A stretch of DNA of 60,167 nucleotides from a virus, in the IMG/VR virus record IMGVR_UViG_3300017989_000015, positions 1 to 60,167 of that record. The stretch is one strand, 5' to 3'. Each line of letters begins with the position of its first letter. Position 1 is the first letter of the stretch. Shown in pieces: positions 22,990-30,487 of this stretch. A program made the position numbers and the translations under genes. The notes under the pieces were generated by a model that was given only the letters and a program-made list of their open reading frames with translations, was not told the DNA's origin and did no database searches.

Positions 22990-24407
22990 CAGAACCTCAG
23001 CTTGCCCGTACCCAACGTCCCGTCCACCAATCCCGCAACCAGCTCGTCGCGGTTGGCATCCAAATAGCTCTCATATTCGGTCTCGAACGCCTTGGCCTCC
23101 ACGTGGCGCGTCATCCACAGCGCCTCGTATCGACCATACCCTCTAGCGCCCTGGCCGCCTAATGTAGGCAACTGCTCTAGCGCGTATTGGGTCGCAGCCA
23201 GTAGCGCCCCATGCGTTCTCGCGTGCGTTTGGGGCAACACGTCCAGTTCGACATATACCTGCGCTCCTGTTTTGAGCGCCTCAAATCCCGTAATCATCTG
23301 CCCCAGACCCTGCTCCGTCGCTCTGCGCGTCAGGGTCACGTCGTCTAGCTGGTCAAACGCGCTCACCCCCGCCAGCGCCAATCCGTCTGGCAAAGCGGTG
23401 GCGTTCTCAGCGCATACCAGCCAGGCGCTCACCTGCAACCGGCTGTCTTGCAGAAAGAACGAGCCTACACACCCGCCCAGCAGATCGAGCAGCGGGTATC
23501 GATCCTTGATCTCGGCGGCCAACGCGAACGCATTAGACGGGGCTGCTCCCTCCAAATTGCCGCCATTGACAAACAGCGCCTCTACCATTGCCGGCAATTC
23601 CCCCTCGCCTGGCTTGGCCGCCAACAAACCCAGTCGATCCACCATGTGCATCCATCCGGGCTCTCGCACCAATGAATGGCGAATTGCGTTGCTGCTGATC
23701 GCCGGCACCTCGATCACCCTGGCAGAGCAATCGCTAGGGTCATCGTTCGCCCCAAACTCCATTTCGTGCATTGGCGTCACAAGCGCCATCTTTCCCACCG
23801 CCTGAGCGTACTCTTCGCTGGCTAGCTTTCGAATCTCTGCCCATCGCCGCGCAATAGGGATCACGCTATGCGATTGCGAAATCAAAACACGCAAGGCAGC
23901 CATCTGCGTTCCGCTAGGCACGGACAGCAAATCGAGCAGCTCCAGGTCGTGCTTCCCGCTATGCAACCCCACGTTGAGTAGTTTGCACAACCGGCTCCAG
24001 TAGGCGCGTAGCGTCTGGCTGGGAATCGCCGCCGTGCGCATCCTCGTCTCCAGGTAGCGATAGCGCTCCATCCCTGAGAACAGCCCCTCGCCGTCCTGGC
24101 CGCCGTGCATCTCGATGAACAATCGTGTTAGCGCGACTGCCACAAACTCCGGGAACGGCATGTCCTCAAATATCCCCACCAAATCAGCAGGGACAAGATG
24201 CGCCTGGGCAATGACCGCCATTTGATCACTGCTCGCAGTGGCTTTACTGCCCTCGCTGCGTATGATCTGCCCCTGCCGATTGAACAGCGATTGATTCGAC
24301 CCGTCCGCCGTCGCTGGGTCGTGGTGGCTGACCGGTTGCTGAAACGTCAACAGCAAGCTGTATCTCGCGCGCCTCGCCTCTACACGTAATACGTCACTCA
24401 TGATCAT
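22989..24407 (-). CDS. csf2: Csf2-like (Cas7-type) backbone subunit
   Basis: 472 residues. Cas7/RAMP features: an N-terminal strand (YSLLLTFQQPVSHHD), VPAISSNAIRHSLVRE (234-249) matching the family P-x-(V/I)-SGN-x-(I/L)R-xx-(V/L)R, a Gly-containing loop (VNGGNLEGAA) and YPLLDLLGGCVGSFFL, the PLxxLxG element. Between about 75 and 205 there is a helical insertion, making it over 100 residues longer than usual Csf2. The backbone subunit would bind the guide RNA in multiple copies. It overlaps csf1 (ATGA) and the methylase (TGATG). Confidence 0.78.
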   Translation of the reverse strand: MIMSDVLRVEARRARYSLLLTFQQPVSHHDPATADGSNQSLFNRQGQIIRSEGSKATASSDQMAVIAQAHLVPADLVGIFEDMPFPEFVAVALTRLFIEMHGGQDGEGLFSGMERYRYLETRMRTAAIPSQTLRAYWSRLCKLLNVGLHSGKHDLELLDLLSVPSGTQMAALRVLISQSHSVIPIARRWAEIRKLASEEYAQAVGKMALVTPMHEMEFGANDDPSDCSARVIEVPAISSNAIRHSLVREPGWMHMVDRLGLLAAKPGEGELPAMVEALFVNGGNLEGAAPSNAFALAAEIKDRYPLLDLLGGCVGSFFLQDSRLQVSAWLVCAENATALPDGLALAGVSAFDQLDDVTLTRRATEQGLGQMITGFEALKTGAQVYVELDVLPQTHARTHGALLAATQYALEQLPTLGGQGARGYGRYEALWMTRHVEAKAFETEYESYLDANRDELVAGLVDGTLGTGKLRF

Positions 24408-25153
24408 TCTCCCTTTCGCTGCGCAATCAGCAGCGCTACATCAAACCACGGCAATTGCCGTCCCGACACCAACGAATCATCTAGCCTCCGCGTTTCCGCC
24501 AGCCCCACCTCCGTTGCGATTCGGTAGTCGCTCATCAGGCTCTCCGAAATCGCTCTCTTTGTAAACCCCATCTCGTAAATGATCTCAATCGCCTGCAACC
24601 AAATCAATAGCGACGGCCAATCGCAATACACCGTTTGCGCCGCGCCGTTGGCGTACAAATACACGGGCGTCCTGCTTCCCAGCGGCCCCGTGGTCGCCAT
24701 CGGCCAGAGCCGCTTTTTCGGATCCGTTGTCAACAACATCGCCATCGTTTGCCCCGCCCGAGCAGGCCAAATCTCGCGCACGAGGTCGGACCAGCACGGC
24801 CTGGCTTGTTTCGCCGCCGATTCGCGGCTGATCAGCGGGTAATAATATGTCCCGTCCGCGAAAACCAGACATTGCCGTGACGTTGGCATCCCCTCACGCG
24901 GGTTGTTATTGCGAAAACAGATACCCTCGTTTTCGCTAATCCACCCGCCCGGGTTCCCGTGAAACTGCGTGAGAGGGTCTGATGTGGATTTGGTCGCAAA
25001 GTCAGCCGCGTGATACCCGTATGATAGCGACTGCCCGCTAATACAAGAGCGCGCCCCTTCTGGCGCATCTATCGGTCGCTCCTCTAATGGCCCCAGACCG
25101 AGGCCCTTGACCAACAAGTCTGCTACGGTTTCCATTCGCGTGTAATCCGCCAT
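24404..25153 (-). CDS. csf1: Csf1-like (small Cas8-type) subunit
   Basis: 249 residues with an AGAGGAGG site. The order fits Csf1: an N-terminal region with scattered Cys (SCISG, ICFRN, RQCLVF), a middle LLTTDPKKRLWPMATTG segment, then a C-terminal helix ending YEMGFTKRAI. The usual CxxC zinc finger is degraded to CxxG, so metal binding is doubtful. In type IV systems this subunit would recognise the target flank. It starts the csf set and is the least certain of the three by sequence, but position supports it. Confidence 0.7.
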   Translation of the reverse strand: MADYTRMETVADLLVKGLGLGPLEERPIDAPEGARSCISGQSLSYGYHAADFATKSTSDPLTQFHGNPGGWISENEGICFRNNNPREGMPTSRQCLVFADGTYYYPLISRESAAKQARPCWSDLVREIWPARAGQTMAMLLTTDPKKRLWPMATTGPLGSRTPVYLYANGAAQTVYCDWPSLLIWLQAIEIIYEMGFTKRAISESLMSDYRIATEVGLAETRRLDDSLVSGRQLPWFDVALLIAQRKGE

Positions 25154-25323
25154 CGATCCTCCTCTCGCGTAAACGGAACAAACAACGGGCTCCCTTGCAG
25201 TGCAGCAATATCGCGGTTAATCGTTCTGTGCGATACCCCACACCGCGCGGCGAGCTCCCTCGCCAAAAATCCACGCTCTCTGCATAAACGAATGATATAC
25301 AACAGCCGAAGGCCCTGGTTCAT
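25123..25323 (-). CDS. Helix-turn-helix protein (DeoR/HTH_11 type)
   Basis: 66 residues, almost entirely one winged HTH: RERGFLARELAARCGVSHRT then INRDIAALQG, as in WYL/DeoR regulators but lacking any effector domain. Overlaps csf1 by 31 nt. WYL-less HTHs near CRISPR genes are often regulators; here it may act on the operon. Confidence 0.75.
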   Translation of the reverse strand: MNQGLRLLYIIRLCRERGFLARELAARCGVSHRTINRDIAALQGSPLFVPFTREEDRWRITREWKP

Positions 25324-25359
25324 CTTTTCTGCGCACCCCTTAGCGCGATTGGCCGCTGC

Positions 25360-25500
25360 TCACAGCCTCACCTTCCTCCGCACCTTCCCACATCGCCCGC
25401 ACACATCCTCGATCACCCACGCCCCCAGCGACGCGCACCAACCCGCCGGCCCACTCGCCCACACGTGCCGGCAAAACAAACGCCTCAACCACCGCAACAT
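25360..25500 (-). CDS. 46-residue mini zinc-ribbon protein
   Basis: MLRWLRRLFCRHVWAS at the start and DVCGRCGKVRRKVRL at the end, with the same CRHxW ... CxxCGKVRR pattern as the 47-residue protein at 13223-13366. The start overlaps the upstream stop by one base (TGATG). A CxH plus CxxC zinc site is likely. GC-rich and Trp/Arg-rich. Confidence 0.7.
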   Translation of the reverse strand: MLRWLRRLFCRHVWASGPAGWCASLGAWVIEDVCGRCGKVRRKVRL

Positions 25501-25958
25501 CACGCTCCCTTCAGCCGTCTGGCCGCCTCTCTGTAAGGTGCCCCTGGATCGCTCTCGAATCCCTCAATCCCGTGTTTTGCCGCCCACGCCTCGGCGCTGA
25601 TGTCAAAGTTCGGGTCACGCGCCGCATAGTAGAGAGGCCGTTTGGACAACTCCTCCTGGTACATCTGTTGCCAAAACATCGGGCATTGTTTTTCCAGCCG
25701 CTTTTCGAGCCTCTGCTTTCTGGCCTTTGCTTTCCGCTCGCGTGACCAGCTCTTCCTCGCATCTGGCCCGTTGTCATCATAGAGCGATGTATAGATCGTA
25801 TAGCCCCAGCGCGACCGACTGAGCTGCTCAAGATCGTCTGGATACCGCTTGTCGCTGCTGTGCCAGTCTGGCACCAGGCTCTCGGCCAGGACACGCGGCC
25901 AGCCCGCTGGCGGCTCGGTGTATGGAGAATGCCACGCCACGCGGTAGACGCAGATCAT
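25500..25958 (-). CDS. Hypothetical protein between the nuclease and csf genes
   Basis: 152 residues from MICVYRVAWHSPYTEPPAGW; ATGA overlap with the nuclease gene. The middle is a highly basic helix (RKSWSRERKAKARKQRLEKR) that could bind nucleic acid. The end is charged. I do not recognise the family, and it lacks visible Cas6 features such as a Gly-rich loop. Confidence 0.7.
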   Translation of the reverse strand: MICVYRVAWHSPYTEPPAGWPRVLAESLVPDWHSSDKRYPDDLEQLSRSRWGYTIYTSLYDDNGPDARKSWSRERKAKARKQRLEKRLEKQCPMFWQQMYQEELSKRPLYYAARDPNFDISAEAWAAKHGIEGFESDPGAPYREAARRLKGA

Positions 25959-26320
25959 CTTCCCCTGATCCCCCGCTGCGCCGCGATCGCCACGTTCCTC
26001 AGCCACAGCGCGTCCCTGAGCGCATCCTCCAGGGTAAACTCGATGAACCCATGCACCCCATGTTCAGCGCATTCGCTCAGAAACGCCTCTTCCGATCCCT
26101 CGATCCGTCCCCCCTCGGCCTTGACCTCAACGAACGCGCCCACCGGCCCCATCCACACCAGCAGATCGCTGATCCCGCCGTGCACCCGTTTCTCCCGACG
26201 AACAAACGAGAACGTCGCCGCCGCCTTGCTCAGGTCCAACACCCAGAACCCGCAGCGCGACCAGACGTCGACGATCTCGGCCTGATTCGCGTCGGTGCGC
26301 GCGTCGTATCGTGGCGTCAT
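25955..26320 (-). CDS. VRR-NUC-type nuclease
   Basis: 121 residues. HGGISDLLVWMGPVGAFVEVK gives the catalytic GxSD ... ExK of the VRR-NUC PD-(D/E)XK family. The flanking helices fit the stand-alone phage form (about 100 residues), involved in recombination-junction or flap processing. Its start overlaps the next gene by ATGA, linking it to the replication operon. It is separated from csf1 by three small genes. Confidence 0.85.
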   Translation of the reverse strand: MTPRYDARTDANQAEIVDVWSRCGFWVLDLSKAAATFSFVRREKRVHGGISDLLVWMGPVGAFVEVKAEGGRIEGSEEAFLSECAEHGVHGFIEFTLEDALRDALWLRNVAIAAQRGIRGR

Positions 26321-26553
26321 CGCGCCGCCGCCCCCAACACCTCGCCCGTCTCGCGATCCACCAGGCTCACCGTATCGCCGGCCGGCGTCAGATCGAGCAA
26401 CCGGTACTGCACCAGTTGCACCGTCTCGTCCAACATCTCCTCCAGCTCTTCGCCGTACAGTTTCACCTGCTCCTTTGCCAATTGCTGTTCCTTGTACGCA
26501 TCCGTCTCTTTGAGGTCGCGCTTGGCCGCCACCAGCCGATCTAGGTCACTCAT
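26317..26553 (-). CDS. Small coiled-coil protein
   Basis: 78 residues from MSDLDRLVAAKRD, an Ala/Glu/Lys-rich helix (EQQLAKEQVKLYGEELEEML), then a short beta tail (VSLVDRETGEVLGAAAR). AGGAGAGG site; 8-nt overlap with its upstream neighbour. Unknown. Confidence 0.65.
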   Translation of the reverse strand: MSDLDRLVAAKRDLKETDAYKEQQLAKEQVKLYGEELEEMLDETVQLVQYRLLDLTPAGDTVSLVDRETGEVLGAAAR

Positions 26554-26746
26554 CGTCCTCTCCTGTCTCTTTGGAGCAGGCTGGGCAGACCAACGCATCA
26601 TCTGCGCCTACCCACCCGCGTCGATGAAGCTCGTTTCGTGTGGCCGCGCCCAGCTCAATCAGTTCGTCTATATCGCCATCATCTACATAGACGAGTCTGG
26701 CTTTCCCGCAAGCGGCACAAAATGTAAACACAGCAAACCTATTCAT
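26546..26746 (-). CDS. Zinc-ribbon protein
   Basis: 66 residues from MNRFAVFTFCAACG. CAACG at the start and CPACSKE at the end form a two-knuckle zinc ribbon around a helical middle. ATGA overlap upstream. Common phage architecture, role unknown. Confidence 0.7.
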   Translation of the reverse strand: MNRFAVFTFCAACGKARLVYVDDGDIDELIELGAATRNELHRRGWVGADDALVCPACSKETGEDDE

Positions 26747-27108
26747 AATACCACCCCCATCGCCCGCAGCGTCGCCATGCAGACGGCGTGAGGAAAAGAA
26801 GGGACGCTTGCCCAGTCCCACTCGCATCCCCCCGTCCGAAAGTCACAATCAATCTGCCCATTGTCATGAGACAGATTGATTTCATACCCCTTCGCCCACA
26901 TCGCCTTCACAACATTCCAAGCCGCATCATCGTCGGTTGAGTAGTGGCAATCTCTATCGCAGTAGACCATCGGATCATAATAGTTACAATATCCCTGATA
27001 CGTCCGGCCACAATGAGGGCAATTCGTCTTGCCGCCGTTCCACGGAATAAACTTCCAGCCCATCACATGCTCTGCAATGAGCGCATCCATCTCTCTCCCT
27101 GGTTGCAT
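26743..27108 (-). CDS. ABA-sandwich-type phage protein with CxxC inserts
   Basis: 121 residues from MQPGREMDALIAEHVMGWKF, which follows a GGAGGAT site. The opening (MDxLIAExVMGW) and the later VPSFPHAVCMATLRAMGVV match the phage ABA sandwich family, whose role is unknown. An insert with NCPHCGRTYQGYC and VYCDRDC probably binds zinc. Confidence 0.75.
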   Translation of the reverse strand: MQPGREMDALIAEHVMGWKFIPWNGGKTNCPHCGRTYQGYCNYYDPMVYCDRDCHYSTDDDAAWNVVKAMWAKGYEINLSHDNGQIDCDFRTGGCEWDWASVPSFPHAVCMATLRAMGVVL

Positions 27109-27146
27109 TTTATCCTCCAATTCTACGTCGGGATGTACCTTCTTCT

Positions 27147-28136
27147 CTACCACTCCTGTATCGGCCATATCTCGTTAGCCTCATAGTCGATGTGCATAGG
27201 CCAGAAGCCGCCCGCTGGCCCTCTCTTTTGTTTCAATAGCGCCATAATCATCAGATTTTCCGTGACCTCAAGCCGTGTCCCCGCTGGCGTAGAGAGCCAG
27301 GTTGCTTGATTCACTGGGTCTGATAATCCCTCTGTCTTGTGCGGAATCCATAGCGACAGCATCAAGGTGGCGAATTGCTCCAAGGCGCTTGTCTCTTGAG
27401 CGTGCCAAGGTTGCGGCACTTTCCATTTTGACTCATTACTGGTCCGCCCAGACTGCGCTCCCATGATGATCGGCGCGCCTAATGCCCCGCCTAGCTGCTC
27501 TGCTCGAAATGTGTTCTCCATCACGTCTGTCCTGCGTCCATCGCGGCCCCAGCTCCCCTTGCCCTCGGGCATGATCTTCTGCACATAGTCCAGAAATATC
27601 GCCCGGATCGTCACGCCCATTTTATCAGCCACCCAGGTCAGCACGTCCTCCGTCTCGGTCATGGTCAATCGCTTTGTCTCTCTCGGTCTGGCCGAGCTGT
27701 TGCCTACGATCCACAATGGCAGAGCCCCACGTGTAAATGACGCCGCCTTTAGCCGCTCCATATCCTGCTCACTGATCGTCCCGGCGGTAATGGCGTCCAT
27801 CTCGATCTTGGCGGCATTGGCTAGATCATAGATGCCCATATCCTCTACCGTATCCTCCCACGATACAAATACCACAATCTCCCCGCCCTTGCTGGCGTCT
27901 CTCAACTTCTCGGCCAGCCACCGCGCCCAAAAGGTCATCAGTCCCGTCTTATAGTTGCTCGTGTATGCCTGGATCACCGCCAGCTTGCCGGGCCTCAAGG
28001 GCTTGATCTTCTTGTTGCAGTGCGGCCACGGCGTGATGATGCCCAGACTGGCCTGTTGTATACATCGCTCAATCTCCGCCAGCGCCAACGCCCCGACCTC
28101 TTGCGGCGCATAAGCCATCTTTGGACGCATTACCAT
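27147..28136 (-). CDS. DnaB-like replicative helicase core
   Basis: 329 residues, only the RecA-like half. The Walker A region reads QAYTSNYKTGLMTFWARWLA: Lys-Thr are kept but the usual glycines are replaced. VFVSWEDTVEDM, IFLDYVQKIM (Walker B) and IIMGAQSGRT (the Q-sensor region) are as in DnaB. It would unwind at the phage fork. Lack of an N-terminal domain and the altered P-loop are unusual. The start follows the initiator gene with overlap. Confidence 0.8.
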   Translation of the reverse strand: MVMRPKMAYAPQEVGALALAEIERCIQQASLGIITPWPHCNKKIKPLRPGKLAVIQAYTSNYKTGLMTFWARWLAEKLRDASKGGEIVVFVSWEDTVEDMGIYDLANAAKIEMDAITAGTISEQDMERLKAASFTRGALPLWIVGNSSARPRETKRLTMTETEDVLTWVADKMGVTIRAIFLDYVQKIMPEGKGSWGRDGRRTDVMENTFRAEQLGGALGAPIIMGAQSGRTSNESKWKVPQPWHAQETSALEQFATLMLSLWIPHKTEGLSDPVNQATWLSTPAGTRLEVTENLMIMALLKQKRGPAGGFWPMHIDYEANEIWPIQEW

Positions 28137-28996
28137 TGTTGAGCCCTCCCTGTTTGGCTAAATCCCACAGCCGCCAATGCTCGACACGTCTTCAAGATAC
28201 TGTTCGGATCGCTTATCGTCATTCCTTCCAGCTTGATCACCGCAGATGATATAAGTTGCTTGGCTCTGTTTACGTCCCATTCGGCCATTACGCAAATCTC
28301 CCTAATCGGTGACCACCAGAGTCTCCCTAATGCCTTGGCATTCGTAGCGGGTGGCTTCAAATGTGTTACCTCTTGGAAATGCTCACCCACCGCCTTCCTG
28401 ATCGCGTTCTGCTGCGCTCGCTTGGACGGAGCCTTGGGAGAGGCCGGAGCGGGCTCGGCCCGTGTCAGCGTACTCGCTGACGAAGTATTGCTGTGTGTCT
28501 GGGTACTCACAGACACACTCGGTAAGTCAGTACTTAGTAAATCAGTACTTATTATATGTTCAGGTTTTCCATCAATGGATTTACTATCTATGGATTTACC
28601 ATCTATAGGTTTTCTATATATGGTCTTCCTGGTAATGGGAACCTCATAGACCGTTGTCGTCCAGATGAACCGGCCCTTCCTAGATGTCCTCGTTCTAACG
28701 ATATGCCCAGCCGCCTCGATCTCCTTAAAGATGCGCCTTGTCTTGGTTGCTCCAGCAGGCGACTGTCTCACTAAGTCAGTGAATCGTACTGTCCAATCAT
28801 TGGGCTTGCTCAGAAGGTAGCCCAGCATCCCGCGAGCTTCCCAGGATAACTCGGCATCTTCCAACACGGCTTGGCTTATCATGGTATAGGGATTCTTGCG
28901 GTTATGCTCTACCCGGATGATCCCAGATGTGGTGCCCTTTGTATCGTCAGGAATGACTATATCCTCAACGCTATACTCTTGCTCTTGCTCACTCAT
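28130..28996 (-). CDS. Replication initiator-like HTH protein
   Basis: 288 residues from MSEQEQEYSV. The core NPYTMISQAVLEDAELSWEA, RGMLGYLLSKPNDWTVRFTD and EIEAAGHIV is the helix-turn-helix common in phage replication proteins. A repetitive Lys/Ile/Asp linker (KPIDGKSIDSKSIDGKP) leads to a C-terminal helical domain. It overlaps the helicase, matching an initiator/helicase-loader arrangement. The ATGA overlap with the short upstream frame decides the start. Confidence 0.8.
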   Translation of the reverse strand: MSEQEQEYSVEDIVIPDDTKGTTSGIIRVEHNRKNPYTMISQAVLEDAELSWEARGMLGYLLSKPNDWTVRFTDLVRQSPAGATKTRRIFKEIEAAGHIVRTRTSRKGRFIWTTTVYEVPITRKTIYRKPIDGKSIDSKSIDGKPEHIISTDLLSTDLPSVSVSTQTHSNTSSASTLTRAEPAPASPKAPSKRAQQNAIRKAVGEHFQEVTHLKPPATNAKALGRLWWSPIREICVMAEWDVNRAKQLISSAVIKLEGMTISDPNSILKTCRALAAVGFSQTGRAQQW

Positions 28997-29157
28997 CTCG
29001 GATCTCCAATCATCCCACGCGTACGTGGGGCGCACTTTTTGTAGGCCCTAAGTCGCTTCATGTGTTCCGGCTCCAGTAAATGCAAAGCCCAGGTCCGGCG
29101 GTGCTGTAAGATAATCGCAGAGGCGATGTCTTCCGCCGGGCCTGGGCTAATTGCCAT
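28993..29157 (-). CDS. Possible 54-residue protein with embedded stem-loop
   Basis: Starts MAISPGPAEDIASAII and ends MIGDPR, coupled by ATGA to the initiator. It follows the 29196-29224 promoter. A 16-nt-arm stem-loop begins 7 nt after the ATG and would hinder ribosomes, so this may instead be a structured leader RNA. There is no strong ribosome site. Confidence 0.5.
   Translation of the reverse strand: MAISPGPAEDIASAIILQHRRTWALHLLEPEHMKRLRAYKKCAPRTRGMIGDPR
29086..29148 (-). promoter_or_regulatory. Stable two-tier stem-loop near the initiator promoter
   Basis: AGCCCAGGCCCGGCGG pairs with CCGCCGGACCTGGGCT (15 of 16 bp). Inside the loop AAGA/TCTT and ATCGC/GCGAT pair again. It lies about 40-100 nt downstream of the predicted transcription start and just before the initiator gene. 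It could be a regulatory RNA structure or part of a replication origin. Confidence 0.7.
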
Positions 29158-29195
29158 GTTATTATACCTCTGCTTTCATACCTTACAGCAAAAAC

Positions 29196-29224
29196 ATTTT
29201 ATCATAGATATCTCTAAATGTCAA
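29196..29224 (-). promoter_or_regulatory. Sigma70 promoter of the replication-csf operon
   Basis: TTGACA, 17 nt, TAAAAT on the minus strand, overlapping the primase-like stop. It is the only promoter I can see before the chain of overlapping genes that ends with the csf set, so csf expression is probably early. Confidence 0.8.
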
Positions 29225-30180
29225 CCTGCGGGTACCGCTGTTCTGATCATGGTCTCCAGATCGCGCTTGCTCATCCCAGAGGCCATAATCCCGTCGTCTA
29301 TCTTCATGCTTGGTATCAGCACTCTGCACCGCTGGCGGCCCAGCTTGCCCGTCATCCGCCAGGTCTCGCGCCTTGCGCCAGGGTCCATAATCAGCGTTAC
29401 GCTATCCGCCTGGGCCAGCTCCGTAATCACGTCATCGCTCGGATTGGTGCCTGGCAGTCCTACCACTTTGGCGTTTGCATTGTCCAGCGTTACCATCACC
29501 ACCATGGCCTTGACCTCTCCCTCAACGGCTATCACATGCTCAGATAGGTCCAGATCAGGATTGCACCGGAACAGCCCTTGGCCTTGACCAGCTAACTCGT
29601 AACGATACTTTCCGCCATTTGGGGGCACCTTTATCAGCCGATGCTTTATATTCAGCGGCGCCCAATCCTTGCCCATGATCGGGATAGTCGCCGTCGCTGT
29701 GTGCCACGGCTCGCCACGCACAAAGAACCTATGATCCGGGTCATAGCCTAGTTGCCACCACATACGATACGTTTTTGGTATACCGCGCTGCTCCCAGTAT
29801 CGTTCACCTACGTCGCCCATCTGATCGTGGTATCGCTCCCAGAATCGGTCTCGCCGTAGATGCTCTAGGGCTCTCTCGGCGGATCGTTTGCGCTCCTGCT
29901 CGCGCTTCTCTTGACGCTGCCGCCACTTTTCCAGCGCTTCCGGGTCTGGCTCATAGCCATCCGCATCGGACCAGAAGACGCCACCACACCTTCGACAATA
30001 GCCGAGAGGCTTGCTATCAGCGAACCACACACAACGGTCTGGCCATTCGCCGCCTGGGTGAACGTCACCACCACACTGAGGACAGCTTGACGTCCAGGTC
30101 GTGTCGCTCTCGCGCTGAATATAGGAGACCTTACCAAGATAGGCGTTGAATACTGCTGGCAAACTGTCCTCTCGCGGCAT
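29221..30180 (-). CDS. DnaG-like primase with zinc finger and TOPRIM
   Basis: 319 residues. CPQCGGDVHPGGEW ... CRRCGGVFW is the zinc-binding domain near residues 34-70; a long Arg/Glu helix follows. The TOPRIM part has HVIAVEGEVKAMVV with the catalytic Glu, but the usual DxD becomes LIMDPGA, leaving only one Asp. It may be a primase-derived protein with weakened or altered catalysis. The helicase lies two to three genes downstream. Confidence 0.78.
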   Translation of the reverse strand: MPREDSLPAVFNAYLGKVSYIQRESDTTWTSSCPQCGGDVHPGGEWPDRCVWFADSKPLGYCRRCGGVFWSDADGYEPDPEALEKWRQRQEKREQERKRSAERALEHLRRDRFWERYHDQMGDVGERYWEQRGIPKTYRMWWQLGYDPDHRFFVRGEPWHTATATIPIMGKDWAPLNIKHRLIKVPPNGGKYRYELAGQGQGLFRCNPDLDLSEHVIAVEGEVKAMVVMVTLDNANAKVVGLPGTNPSDDVITELAQADSVTLIMDPGARRETWRMTGKLGRQRCRVLIPSMKIDDGIMASGMSKRDLETMIRTAVPAG

Positions 30181-30265
30181 GGCTATGCTCCTTTAATGGC
30201 ACGCTCATCATATTTCTACCTCTTCGTCGAACACGCTCTCAGGCAAGTCATAGCCACGAAAATAT
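30181..30265. other. 85-bp leader of the primase-like gene
   Basis: This stretch between the structured RNA and the primase-like start contains no frame, promoter or repeat I can support. It would be the mRNA leader if transcription reads through the hairpin terminator. Confidence 0.5.
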
Positions 30266-30439
30266 AAAAAGCCCTTTGCTTCTCTAGGGCGGCGACCCGG
30301 CGGCACATACCAGCATTTCTATGTTGGTTAGACATAGATCCGTCTCTGCCGCCCTAGAGAAATCAAGGGCTCTTGCTGGTAGTGTTGCCTAGTTTTTCTA
30401 TCCCTCAAGTTACCATCTTAAAGGCTGTGATCTGCTCAC
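30266..30439 (-). ncRNA. Promoter-driven structured RNA with possible pseudoknot
   Basis: A predicted transcript of about 170 nt from the promoter at 30446-30474. Arms at 30348-30371 and 30270-30293 form a 14-bp and a 7-bp helix separated by a 3x3 internal loop, and UUUUU (30266-30270) follows. Inside the loop UCUAUGU/ACAUAGA form a hairpin. TACCAGCA (minus strand, 30374-30381) is complementary to TGCTGGTA (30308-30315), which would cross the main stem as an 8-bp pseudoknot. GGCGGCA can alternatively pair with TGCCGCC near 30300-30305. No good frame is present. It could be a small RNA, riboswitch or attenuator before the primase gene. Confidence 0.7.
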
Positions 30440-30445
30440 ACCCAC

Positions 30446-30474
30446 ATTATACCACATGTGTGGCTAAATGTAAA
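30446..30474 (-). promoter_or_regulatory. Sigma70-like promoter of the structured RNA
   Basis: TTTACA (30469-30474), 17-nt spacer, TATAAT (30446-30451) on the minus strand. The spacer shares ACATGTG with other members of the family. Confidence 0.8.
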
Positions 30475-30487
30475 CCCTTTTCTCGGA

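Noticed and set aside
22312-23067. 251-codon plus-strand frame
   Set aside because: Antisense to the methyltransferase and csf3, both supported by motifs and coupled starts.
25922-26791. 289-codon plus-strand frame
   Set aside because: It lies opposite four overlapping, well-supported minus-strand genes, has no ribosome site and its composition (Arg/Pro/Ser-rich) is typical of an antisense shadow.
29158-29185. Second TATAAT just before the 54-codon frame
   Set aside because: The nearest -35-like hexamer is poor and the spacing is 19 nt; the upstream promoter is better.
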